Shown piece after piece: positions 54,420 to 63,919 of a stretch of DNA of 64,000 nt. Source of the DNA: Trichobilharzia szidati (Eukaryota > Platyhelminthes > Trematoda > Strigeidida > Schistosomatidae). Position 1 is the stretch's first letter; every line of letters starts with the position of its first letter. A model generated the notes under the pieces. That model was given only the letters and a program-made list of their open reading frames with translations, searched no databases and was not told where the DNA came from. The stretch covers positions 5,553,204 to 5,617,203 of the forward strand of contig OX235273.1 of assembly GCA_944472155.2 (NCBI GenBank). The letters run 5' to 3'. The position numbers were made by a program, and so were the translations under genes.

Positions 54420-55760
54420 AACCTAGATGGCCAGAGGGGTAAGGATAATGTCTGAACTAACTTCTTTTGGATGCACAAATTAAGCTTGTTAATATAGATC
54501 CCAACAGCTTCGGCAATATTAAGTAGTCAGACTCTTAAGGCGAAATTGAGATTCGTAGGTATGCGTTAAATAGCCCTGAAAGCATGATTAACGTCAATCT
54601 TGTGTTCTGTATCCACAAGATGCGCCAGAATAGCGCTGCGAATAGATTTTGCTTGACCACATAGGGTGATGTTCGTAAATTCGACGAGGAACCCGCCTAA
54701 TTGTACGGCCTATGTTACTGGCTTCACAGGAGCAGTTAAATTTGTGGATACACATGGAAGAAGCGAAATTAGGCAGTTTGTCTTTTACTCCCGAAAGCAA
54801 AAGAGGAGTGGTTTTGAAGACACAACGTAATTCGGTAGCAGGGAATGTACTTTTTAGCGTATTTCTAAGCCACTGTGTTAGTATCTCACTAATGTTGCCC
54901 CCAAGCAACTGCATTTGTAAGAATAAGGCCTTTTTTTAGGAACTGTTGGTATGACTTTTGATTCATATTCTAATCAATAAACTTTTCTTGATAACCGTTT
55001 TCACTCGGCAACCATTTGATATTATTAAGTTCCTCATCAAGACATTCATTTGAGCGAATCGCTCTTGCTCTGTGAACCAAGCACTTTTTCAGATTGTGTT
55101 TGTATTTCAAGGGCACGAAGCTGAGAAAATGGCTATACTGACCCGTTGACGTAGGTTTTTTACATACACTTCTTCTTATTTATGCCATCCTCCTTTCTGG
55201 TCATAAGGACATCTAGAAATGAGATACTAGAGTCTTTTTCTTTCTCAATAGTAAACTTTTTTTGCAGGATGAACCTCGTTAAATTTATCCAGGATGTTCT
55301 TTGCTTCCTCCTGCTCATTTTTCATAATCCTTTTTATTTTTTATTTTGATTACAGCTTGATTCCACACCGTATTTTTGGTACAGGTATGGAATTTTCAGC
55401 GTGGATATCGGTAGCCCAAATTTTGCAGGCCGACCATAGATATCGGGTGTGCGTCGGCAAGGGATTGAACCCCGGACCATGTGCATGGTCGGCGAGAGTC
55501 CTAACCACTGTGCCACCGACGCACATCAAAAATGTATCATCCATGTACCGACAAGAGAATCAGGTAATCCTCTCAAATAGATCTCCAAAATAATACCTCG
55601 ATAAGCAGATCGTAGACGAGAGCTATAAAGCTAATTTCAACATCAATATTTAAACCCACATATAAAACAGGTTTGGGTGACGTATATGTATATTAGCTAA
55701 AGCTTGAACCATAAAACGGCTTAAATCTGTTTTATGCGTTCGAAAACTACTCAGTAAAGA
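54420..55760 (-). pseudogene. PLE, RT to endonuclease, interrupted by SINE C
   Basis: The minus strand from right to left: a decayed RT region to 55546, then YMDDTFLM (catalytic Asp pair, 55547-55524) interrupted by SINE C, then MKNEQEEAKNILDKFNEVHP, SRCPYDQKGGWHK-like, SVYVKNLRQRVSIAIFSASC, EELNNIKWLPSENGYQEKFI, MQLLGGNISEILTQWLRNTL, LPNFASSMCIHKFNCSCEAS, NIGRTIRRVPRRIYEHHPMW. The nuclease signature is altered (NIGRT). The 3' end lies near 54420. Confidence 0.87.
55340..55524 (-). repeat. SINE C copy inserted in the catalytic motif of a PLE RT
   Basis: Reverse strand: GCGTCGGTGGCACAGTGGTT (A-box), CGGGGTTCAATCCCTTGCC (B-box), ACCCGATATCTATGGTCGGC, AAATTTGGGCTACCGATATC, TCCATACCTGTACCAAAAAT, an A-rich end. 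The right edge falls directly after codons YMDDTFLM; the left edge resumes at MKNEQEE. Confidence 0.92.
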
Positions 55761-55944
55761 AAGCAAATGATCAGCCTTTAGACATTTAGAAGCAAAAGGA
55801 TTGAATGAAGAAGTACTTACTTTTCAATTAGATCATTATCTTTCTCTCGGCGGCTTTATTCTAATTTACACATATTGTATTTTTATTACAATACACAAGC
55901 GGAGATATCAAATAAATTTTAACTTCAGATGTTCTTTTGCAGAG
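55761..55944. other. Unassigned stretch
   Basis: No feature recognised. Confidence 0.4.
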
Positions 55945-56045
55945 ATTTGATTGGTCACGCGATTTCCTCATCAGTTGAAATCGGTTAGAGAACTGGGAGT
56001 AGTGGACAACTATTTTGTCCAAGTCTGGGACTTTTCTTTACGGTA
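55945..56045 (-). repeat. SINE A fragment
   Basis: gagatttgattggtcacgcg, ttcctcatcagttgaaatcg, ggttagagaactgggagtag and actattttgtccaagtctgg match the reverse tail and hammerhead region. Abuts the PLE nuclease at 56046. Confidence 0.7.
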
Positions 56046-56480
56046 ACATTGAGAGTAGTGTTCTCTAGTCGCCCGCTGATCTGTAGAAGCCCAAAAGACA
56101 AGATCCCGCAACTGACCACTTCTATGTGTATATATCAGTTCACCTGTTGCTGTGGAGCCAGGTACATCGGTCGTTCAACGCGCATCCTGTCAAAAAGTGT
56201 CAAAGAACACTATCCAGCATGGCTGCAGAAAGGAAGTAATGGCTGCATAAGGAGTGCAATAATCAAACATCTCGTCAACACTGGTCATTCCACCTCAACA
56301 AACGCCTCCTTCAGAGTAATCTACAAAGTGAAGAACAACCTTGCACAGACAGTACGATTCCATCTTCTTTGCATAGCAGAAACCCTAGCCATTAAGCTAG
56401 AGGAACCAGAACTGTGCATACAAAAGAAAATTATTCAACCAATTCTACTCCCATGGTGACAACTGTGTTGATTTGACTTA
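56046..56480 (+). mobile_element. PLE GIY-YIG endonuclease fragment with intact frame
   Basis: 136 codons without interruption (56049-56459): RVVFSSRPLICRSPKDKIPQ, LTTSMCIYQFTCCCGARYIG, RSTRILSKSVKEHYPAWLQK, IRSAIIKHLVNTGHSTSTNA, LAIKLEEPELCIQKKIIQPI, ending LLPW and a stop. All GIY-YIG landmarks are present (C..Q..C.CG..YIGR, EH, H..TGH). The RT is absent and the 5' end is cut by SINE A. A second copy of ttgacttaacttttgtttgt at 56501 forms a short tandem duplication with 56472. Confidence 0.85.
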
Positions 56481-57359
56481 ACTTTTGTTTGTTTGTTTGA
56501 TTTGACTTAACTTTTGTTTGTATGCTTATTTTTGTAACTACTTAAAACCCTTGCGTAATTCCGTATATTTCGTTTCCATGTACACACTGATTACAACTCT
56601 TTCATTAAACTATTCATGTTATTAAGCAACTCTTCTTTAACAATCGTTTGTGACAACTCATCACTTTTGTTACTACCCTCTTATATCAACATCCAATTCA
56701 TCTGAACTTACTAATTGTATTTTTGTTTGACAAATACATTGTACACACACATACAAAACAACCACATATATATTTGCGATTGTACAGCTATGAAAATGAG
56801 TTCGCCGAAAAGAGGCTCTTCGTTGAACTACTTGCTTACAGTAATACTCACCCACTGGAGTTTGGACTCAGGAATTTCCGGTTACAAGGAGAGCTCAATT
56901 TTGAATACTCGAATTGAAACCCAGTTTCAACAGGTGGTGTGATCGTGGGTAGTAATTTTGCTCGAAATATTACCAAAACAAAGGGCTTATCATTCTGTGT
57001 AAACTACTGAAATTTAATTACAATTTATTTGATATATTTCACAATGCTCAAAAGTTTTACTGTCATCAAAGTAGGGATATGTCTGTTAACAATAATTAGT
57101 CAGTATCAACATGTCAAGCCGGGGTGACAATTCACGAAGAAAATTAATACGAACAGCGGAAGAGTAGAAATGGTTGCAACAAGTGGATTGCAAAATGCGC
57201 AATTTTGAAGAAATGAAAGAATAAGCGCGTGGTTAATTTGATTACATAATAGGGAATTAAAAAATAAAACAATTTCGACAGTGATAACTTGTAATTAAAA
57301 ATGAAGTAGTCAAAAAGTATAATCAAAAGAATTTCGACAATTATAATTTAAAAAGACTT
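56481..57359. other. PLE 3' flank and unassigned stretch
   Basis: Probably PLE 3' UTR up to about 56980. Module 56763-56845 (gattgtacagctatgaaaat, gttcgccgaaaagaggctct) recurs at 14455-14535. From 57050 on nothing is recognised. Confidence 0.4.
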
Positions 57360-58065
57360 TGGAGGAGGGCGAAGTAGTCAGGTTTAAGCATTCATGTAAC
57401 GATGGCGAAAGTAAAGAATGTGGCTGTACAAATTTCTTCTTCTGAACACACAGGTCTGTCTGGCTTCTTCTTCAGGTGGATTCCGAGGTCTTCAGCTCTA
57501 GGTACGTAGAAGATGAAGTCGCAAAGTAAAATTAAGGTTAGTAGGAAGGCGATAAATAATTGTAAATGATGTATTAATATCAACTTTGTGCTCACTATCT
57601 ACAAGGTCTGCTAAAACAGAGCTGGCAACGAATAGATCTTGTTTGTCCTTTGCTTAACCATGCTGGATGATGTTTGGAAATACGATGATGAACCTGGCTC
57701 ACTGTACGCCCAATGTGGCTGGCTCTGTAGCTGCATTCAAACTGGTAGATACGCATAGAAGAGGCAAAATTTAGATACTTTATTCTTATTTTTCGAAAAT
57801 AAAAGAGCAGTGGTAGTTAAGAGACAACGTACTTCTGCTGCAGTGAAAGCTCTTATAATTGCACTCTTCAGGTGCTCTGTTATTATTTCACTGATGTTAT
57901 CACTGAGGAACTGAAGTTTTATGAACAATGAATTTTTTGGAGCTGTTGCCGTACTAGCTTATATCGGTGCTAAATTTATATTTTTCTCAATCAACTTATC
58001 TGGGTAACCAATTTTACCAAGTAATTCTCCAATAATGGAAAGCGGACAAATTTTGGGAGTTGAGG
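57360..58065 (-). pseudogene. PLE linker/endonuclease fragment, decayed
   Basis: The minus strand includes KLQFLSDNISEIITEHLKSA, IIRAFTAAEVRCLLTTTALL, VSKFCLFYAYLPV (compare MQLLGGNISEILTQWLRNTL at 54914). The nuclease (57660-57730 complement, CRYSQIGRT-like) and its end near 57430 are frameshifted. Same subfamily as 54420-55760. Confidence 0.8.
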
Positions 58066-59000
58066 TAGCACCTTGTATAGAATTGTAAAGGTTGAATTTT
58101 TGTCAATCTTTTGCTCCCTATCCACCGCCGCTAGCTGGAGAAGAGCTAGCGGTGGTCAAACCAAAACATGGCACCAGTCAATGAAATCTGCAACAGTTAG
58201 TTTAAGCCACGTAGGAAGGTGTAGACTTCCTGGTTGGGGTCCTCGGGACGGTAAAAACCAATGGTTGGAAACAACTGGTGACATGGCTTAAAATCGTTCC
58301 CAATGACAGCGCAGATGCATCCACTTCTTGTGACTCATAATTTCCAATGAAACTGTTTTGTTCTTCGTTATTACTACTCCTTTGTCTCACACCTCTGTTT
58401 ATTGTCTATATTATGCATTCCTCCCACTTTCTTCTCTTCCTTTGTGTGCTACATGGAGTGTGGCGACTTTAAATGCCGCACATATGTGCAAAGTTCTATG
58501 TCGAAAACCGACCGACCGATCCCTATCCACCACTTAGTGTACCACTATGGAACTTCTGAATGACTTTACTACTCCTTTATCTGACCATGTTGTACAAGTC
58601 TCCAGAAGGCGGAGGGGGGCTTGCCGAGCCGTTCTACCTATGTGTAACTGTCTCCACATGAAAAGTTAAATTTATAAATGCACATTGAAGTCGCTATACC
58701 CGGTAGCTTAACCTTCACCTACAGTGGAATTATACAACGAGTGAAAAATTTTGAACACAGTGTTAGGATAAGGAATGCTTTAGCTATCATTTGTCAGAGT
58801 TTCGATATAAGTAATTCAGTTGATGTGTGTCCTTTAGACTGCAAAGTCATAAATATATATATGTACGTTTCTTCTAAACAGTTTTCAGGCATTTCTGTCA
58901 ATGTGTTCACATCGTGGGGACTTTAAAAATATTTTCTGGATATCCGTTTCCATTCAGTAAGTTTTCTATTTTCCTTATTTCATAATCAAGAATTTTGGCT
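58066..59000 (-). pseudogene. Second PLE endonuclease fragment, split by an RTE-II insertion
   Basis: Aligns to 8320-8720: tgtcaatcttttgctcccta, tccaccacttagtgtaccac, gccgttctacctatgtgtaa, ctgtctccacatgaaaagtt, acccggtagcttaaccttca. It is interrupted at 58127-58519 by an RTE-II copy with a 12-bp target duplication. Confidence 0.75.
58127..58519 (+). mobile_element. RTE-II LINE insertion with 12-bp target duplication and 5' hairpin
   Basis: Flanked by tccctatccacc at 58115-58126 and 58520-58531. The 393-bp insert begins with a small inverted repeat (accgccgctagct 58124-58136 / agctagcggtggt 58144-58156), then codes the KTWHQSMKSATV and GRCRLPGWG region and ends gcaaagttctatgtcgaaaa. Close to 47340-47720. 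Confidence 0.92.
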
Positions 59001-59039
59001 GTGTGGATTTTTCTAGCGTGTGAAAATTTAGGATACTGA

Positions 59040-59225
59040 TGAAATTTTGTTTGATTGTATGGAGGATTTCATCATGAGCTGACATTAGTTAGAGAACCAC
59101 TGGAAAACCTGGTAGTACTGAACAGCTGTTTTGTCTTAGTTTGGTACTCTTCATCGGTACGCACCTACCGGGATTCGAACCCAGGAACTTCTGGTTACAA
59201 GGCGAGCTCGTAGACCATTGATACA
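59040..59225 (-). repeat. SINE A, minus half of an inverted pair
   Basis: tggaggatttcatcatgagc, tgacattagttagagaacca, agctgttttgtcttagtttg, B-box complement gggattcgaacccagg, head complement gtagaccattgatacactgg. Meets the + copy head to head near 59226. Confidence 0.9.
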
Positions 59226-59570
59226 CTGGGAAGCCGTGACCAGTAGGGTACAGCAGGTTGAAGATGTGAAAGTAACTCATCTAAGAAGACATTGCGAAAT
59301 AGTCACGCTATGTCGTGAATTGGCAGAAGTTAGAATTCAAGGACCATTGGATCGGGTCCCAGTGGCTCAATGGTCTACGAGCTCGCCTTGTAACCAGAAG
59401 GTCCTGGGTTCGAATCCCGGTAGGTGCGTACTGATGAAGAGTCCCAAACTAGGACGAAACAGCTGTCCAGTACTCCCAGGTTTTCCAGTGGTTCTCTAAC
59501 TGATGTCAGCTCATGATGAAATCCTCCATACAATCAAACAAAATCCCTACCAAACCAATACTTGAAATTT
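59226..59570 (+). repeat. SINE A type copy, plus half of an inverted pair
   Basis: The cleanest copy. 5' region gtgaccagtagggtacagca, cgtgaattggcagaagttag; A-box tggctcaatggtctacgag (59362-59380); B-box ggttcgaatcc (59407-59417); hammerhead-like body 59428-59473; tail ggttctctaactgatgtcag, gctcatgatgaaatcctcca, accaatacttgaa. The flanking string gaaattttgtt occurs at both outer ends of the pair (59040, 59562), consistent with a target duplication of the whole foldback. Confidence 0.93.
59428..59473 (+). ncRNA. SINE A hammerhead-like fold (near-canonical, C3 to A)
   Basis: Helix I GUACUG/CAGUAC (59428-59433, 59468-59473; six perfect pairs), core AUGAAGA (59434-59440), helix II GUCC/GGAC (59441-59444, 59452-59455) with loop CAAACUA, GAAA (59456-59459), helix III AC/GU around AGCU, GUC triplet ending at 59467. 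Identical layout to the Sm-alpha hammerhead, including the 2-bp helix III with tetraloop. Only core position 3 breaks the consensus. Confidence 0.75.
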
Positions 59571-59884
59571 TGTTCGTTTGGAAGAAGGACAAAGGAGCTG
59601 AATTGGGTGTATTGGCCAACCCATGACTTCTGCTGGAAAACGACTTATTCAGTACTACCATCTTGCCTTCTTGTTAGCAGGAAATCAATAAGTGATCATA
59701 AGATATTGTCTTTCTCTGTTTCGTATGTGAACTCAATTTGTGAGTGAGCCATATTGACTGACTATTATCAGTCGGTTTATCATAGTTCCTAATTATCAGA
59801 GATGCGATTCGTTGGCATAAGCAGTCGGCCTTGTGTATGGGGACTCTGAACCCTTGGCAAGTAAATATGGCTAGGAGTGCGAAT
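59571..59884. other. Unassigned stretch
   Basis: A 61-codon ORF (59562-59747) lacks motifs. Nothing recognised. Confidence 0.4.
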
Positions 59885-60225
59885 CTTACTCATAGATGCC
59901 AAGCAGTATATGGTAAACGACTTGAGAATCTTGCACAGATATGCAGCAGTTCGAGTTGCTTCACCACTCCGTGAAGCACATAAAACAATCGAAGAGAGAT
60001 AATAGACAGAAGTGTGGGGAAAAAGAATTGTAATATGAGCGAAGAATAGAGTTTCATTGGATATGATAAAACACAAAGCGTGAATGCGTCTGCGCGATCC
60101 CTGACAACGACTGTTAGCCATAACACCAATTGCCTTCAGTCGTCACTGGTTAATACCATCCCGAGGACCTCAAACTGTCTGAAATCAACACCTCTCTAAG
60201 CGGCTGGCTCGCTGGCTTAAAGTGT
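59885..60225 (-). mobile_element. RTE-II LINE 3' fragment, reverse
   Basis: The minus strand reads VVRDRADAFTLCVLSYPMKL then YSSLILQFFFPTLLSI, matching the 3' end of RTE-II (compare aaatcgttctcaatggcgcagaag at 47485). The remaining 3' UTR runs to about 59885 (acttgagaatcttgcacaga, gttcgagttgcttcaccact). Confidence 0.72.
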
Positions 60226-60228
60226 TAT

Positions 60229-60455
60229 GGATTTACAGGTATTGGTTTGCAAGAATTGGATTGGTTTCAGGATTTCATCATAAGCCGATATCGTTTAGAG
60301 GATCATTGCAAAACCATAAGGAAGTGCTGGACAGCTGTTTCGTTCTATTTTAGGACTCTTCATCAGCGCGTTCATTTCAACAGCGTTGGAATCCAGAAGC
60401 TCCTGGTTATAAGGCGAGTTCGTAGACCATTCAGCCCTTTAGGACCTAATGTCAA
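60229..60455 (-). repeat. SINE A, minus half of an inverted pair
   Basis: tggatttacaggtattggtt, caggatttcatcataagccg, agctgtttcgttctatttta, then decayed head. Diverged. Confidence 0.75.
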
Positions 60456-60860
60456 ATCAATCAAAGGAAATCTCTGCGAACCAACATTTGAATATCAATA
60501 CGATGTTCACTAGCGACTGGCTCTGGTTACCTGCGTTCTCGTGTGAAGTTGTGACCAGTGGGATACAGTAGGTCGGGTGTGAGAAAAAATCCCCGCCAGC
60601 GATGACATTCACTAGTAGTCGCTCTATATCTTGAATTGGCAGCAGCTGGAATTCATGGTTTGGCCGTTGGATTAGGTCTTAGTGACTGGATGAGTGGTTC
60701 TACGCGCTCACCTTGTAACCATACGATTCTGGATTCGAAACCTGACGGTGGTTATAGACTGATGAAGAGTCCCGAACTAGGAAGGGGTAAACAGCTATCG
60801 TGTACTTATAGGTTAACCAATAGTCATCTAACCGAGATGTCAGTTCATGATGATTTGATT
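60456..60860 (+). repeat. SINE A, plus half, with tail-to-head junction
   Basis: Starts with tail sequence (caaatcaatcaaaggaaatc, gaaccaacatttgaatatca) running into the head 5' region (gatgttcactagcgactggc), then gtgaccagtgggatacagta, decayed A-box, B-box gattcgaaacctg, UAGACUG AUGAAGA GUCC CGAACUA GG..., tail atgtcagttcatgatg. Confidence 0.82.
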
Positions 60861-61539
60861 GACTAATGACGCCATGTTTTGGTCTGACCACCACTAGCTA
60901 TTTTCCAGCCTCATCGTATGCCCATCGATGAGGTCGACGGAGAGGTTATTTATGAAGCAATATTTTTCTAGGAGAAATTATATATTTACTAAATTGCACA
61001 CCATATTTAAACTTATTTAATCCGGTAGTTTGCAAAAAATCATTTCTTCAGTAAACCAGTCAACAAAACAACATCAACGTTTTGTTTAAAAACGGGAGAA
61101 AGAAAGACAGTAAGCCAATATTGACTTTACATTAACACTCGGGTAAATATTCTTTGTTTGGTTAGTGAAGTTTACAAGCTTTTATTTTTTTCTATAAAAC
61201 GGAATTATGAATTTGCTTCTAGGGCATCAATGCTAATATTTAATTTAGTTTTAATAATAAATATAATGAAATAGGAGGAATTTATAGCTTTAGGCATTTA
61301 TCGTATACTGAATATATTCAGTTTCCACAGATTTCGATTAATTTTAATATAAATGTTATCAAAAGATGCTACCAGTTATGAAATTTCTGAAAACCAAAGA
61401 GTCAGTGATTTTCTAGCAGTACACATCCTAGACTTCTTTGGGAATCGAACCTGTAACCTTACAGGACGAGCAAATTAGTCATTCAGACAAACTCTCTTGA
61501 GTGTCATTAAGTTACTTACAGCTGAAATAGCCATATAAG
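60861..61539. other. Short RTE-II remnant and unassigned stretch
   Basis: 60862-60945 (gccatgttttggtctgacca, ccactagctattttccagcc) is a reverse fragment of RTE-II. From 60950 to 61540 AT-rich sequence with a possible decayed SINE A at 61390-61480 (gggaatcgaacctgtaacct). Confidence 0.5.
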
Positions 61540-63160
61540 CAGGCGAGATTACCTTAGAATCATCGAAACAGGACCCAGCGACCTCAGCAGATATGATGAC
61601 GCGTCTATTACAAGACGTTTGGAAGGAAGGAAAGGTGCTTAACGATTGTTAAACTTCCGAAGAAGGTAGACTTAGGTCCTTTGAAGAGTTGGTGGAACAT
61701 ATCGCTTCTTTAAACGTCAAACCAAATATTAGTCTGCACTGACTTAGGAAGACTAAGAAATGCCCTGAATGTCAAATTTGACCAGGAAAACATTGAATTC
61801 AAAAAGAAAAGAAAATCATAATCAAACCCATAACCAATGAACAGTCAACTCATTACGTAAATCTCATCAACTTCGGAAAGACCTTTTATAGCGTAGACTG
61901 TGAACGAATGTGGGAGGTGACTCGCTTCTAAAGGGTGACACGAATCTTCATGAACCTCTTTCAGTGGTTCAGGGAAGATTTTGGAATTATGACAGGAGTA
62001 AGACAAAGCCACCTACTGTTTATGTTTTATTCCTTTACGTTCCCAGTGGAACAGAGGGGGCTTCAAGCTAGATTATTGAAGTTTTGGTGGCAGTAGAGTT
62101 TTTGTTTTTGCTGGGTGGAGCTGCTAGTCTCATGCTCAACCTTCCCTCTTTACCAGTCATGTTACCGGTTTAGCGAGGTAAATGAGTGAGTTGGCCGGGG
62201 ATGAAACCCCAAACCATATGCATGGCTGACAAGCATTTTACCGCTATGTTACTGACGCCTACAATCGCTGATGATACTTTCTATTTTGGTGAACAATACC
62301 ACTCAAAACAGACCATAGGTAGTATAAAGATATAAATATCCTAGACTGACAATACGGGACTAGAAGATATCGATTCCGTGGAGGATTAATGTCTAAAGTT
62401 GCACAAACTCAAACACTTACGAGTGAAAACCGACAAGTTGCTAGTAGAGATATTGAAGACAGGACTTCACGTGAACATAGGAAGGACGGCAGTGATGAAG
62501 ATATCCAACAACCAAAACAACCAGTCACCATCAATGAGAGAAACCTAAACGAAATAATCGACCTAAATTACCTACGAAGCATCGTTTCAACTAAAGGTGA
62601 CATGGATAGCGGTGCAAAAGTCAGTCAGGTTTGGGGTAAGCAAGATAGGCACTCATTATTCTGAAGTCCCTGTGAGATCTATGACAGTTAACACTTTGAA
62701 CACGATTTGAATTCTTAGAAATCATTTCAAGTCACTACTTTTGTGTGGCTGAGAGGTATGGTGGACACATTACCCAAAGAAAGCCTTTTGGCCTGACATT
62801 GAAGATAAGATGAACTTTTTTATAGAAAAGCTAAGCATCAGGGACTTCTCACAGCGTACCAGCCAAAAAAAATGCTATCACACGAAAAAGCCTTCAGAGG
62901 GGGATTGAGATGAGTTGTACATACTCTCAGATGAGTGAGTAATCTCACATACAAGTCGGGCGAGTGGAACTCAAGGGAGTAGCGATGTATCGGGTGTTTG
63001 AGGGTGATAGGGACAATATTAAGTGAATAAGACATAACAGCCCAAATCTGGCCCTTTGATCAGCTGAAATAAGTAATGAAGAACAGAATCAAATAAAAAT
63101 ATTATCCTGAAACTCTATGCTTCACTCCGAGTCTAAGTAGCGAACTGTAACGCTACTAAG
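61540..63160 (+). pseudogene. RTE-I LINE, RT region, decayed, interrupted by SINE B
   Basis: Landmarks: cagatatgatgacgcgtcta (before RT), cgattgttaaacttccgaag (IVKLPKK), aaatctcatcaacttcggaa (F.NFxKTF), atgacaggagtaagacaaag, then SINE B, then acaatcgctgatgatacttt, gaagatatcgattccgtgga (D(F)ADD region), ISREHRKDG..., NYLRSIVSTKGD, and a decayed 3' end to about 63160. The longest RTE-I copy in the window. Confidence 0.78.
62020..62262 (-). repeat. SINE B copy inserted in an RTE-I LINE
   Basis: Reverse: tttattcctttacgttccca, gtggaacagagggggcttca, ctcatgctcaaccttccctc, taccggtttagcgaggtaaa, B-box complement gatgaaaccccaa, head complement accgctatgttactgacgcc. Confidence 0.85.
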
Positions 63161-63267
63161 GCTTATCAGCAAAAATATTTCCAAAAATCATAATAACTGA
63201 AGCAGTATAGGGCGCGATACAACACAAGGTCTTGTTGAAATGTACCTTACCTATGCATGATGCTGAC

Positions 63268-63400
63268 TTGTTCTTTGATTGGATGGAGGATTTCATCATG
63301 AGCTAAGATCAGTTCGAGAACCACTGAAAAGCTTGGGAGTACTTGACAGCCGTTTCGTCTTAGTTTGGGACTCTTCAGACTGGGACTTGTTCTTTAGCTA
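63268..63400 (-). repeat. SINE A fragment, reverse
   Basis: ttggatggaggatttcatca, tgagctaagatcagttcgag, agccgtttcgtcttagtttg, ggactcttcagactggg. Head missing. Confidence 0.75.
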
Positions 63401-63421
63401 CTTATTACTTGTTCACAGTTA

Positions 63422-63900
63422 ATATATTATTATTATTCACGTGGACGTCGAGTAGAACATAGGGCTTTAGCAGAACATTTTCATTTCACCATTTCCTCTG
63501 CAGTCCTATAAAGCTGGTCCCACTAATGCCTAAAATCCCTCATCTCCTCATGACTAGGTCTCTACGAAACCATCCGACCCCCAAGTCATCGTTTCCCACT
63601 CGGTTTCCATTCGGTTATACCCAACGCATCCGATACATATCCATTTTCTTCAAAATGTTTCTTGGTCAATAGGTCCTTGATCGATTCATTGCCACAGTAT
63701 ATTGTTGGTAATTCTTCAGTATGGAGCCATCGAAGGTGCCTGCTGTTGATAAAAGTCCACAATTGCCTGTTGGTAATGCTTTTGATGACGCGCAGTGCAA
63801 GTTTCTTACCCATTTAGAAGAAATGATTGACTCAACATTGGTGTTGGTCATCCAAATTTTAGTGTTTATCCTGAGTTTGTGCAGAAGATTTTCAAACGGA
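63422..63900 (-). pseudogene. RTE-I LINE 3' part, reverse, decayed
   Basis: Left (att)n-like tail (ttattattattcacg), then tttccattcggttataccca, catccgatacatatccattt, ggtaatgcttttgatgacgc (compare SISNKLL region) and TNTNVESIISSKWVRNLHC-like codons on the minus strand at 63851-63800. 5' truncated. Confidence 0.72.
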
Positions 63901-63919
63901 TATAGATTTATACATACTG

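Noticed and set aside
59350..59425. tRNA genes at the A-box/B-box segments of SINE A, B, C, D and Sm-alpha-like copies
   Set aside because: They are multi-copy, always followed by the same repeat body, and I see no complete acceptor stem pairing. They are tRNA-derived promoters of SINEs, not functional tRNAs.
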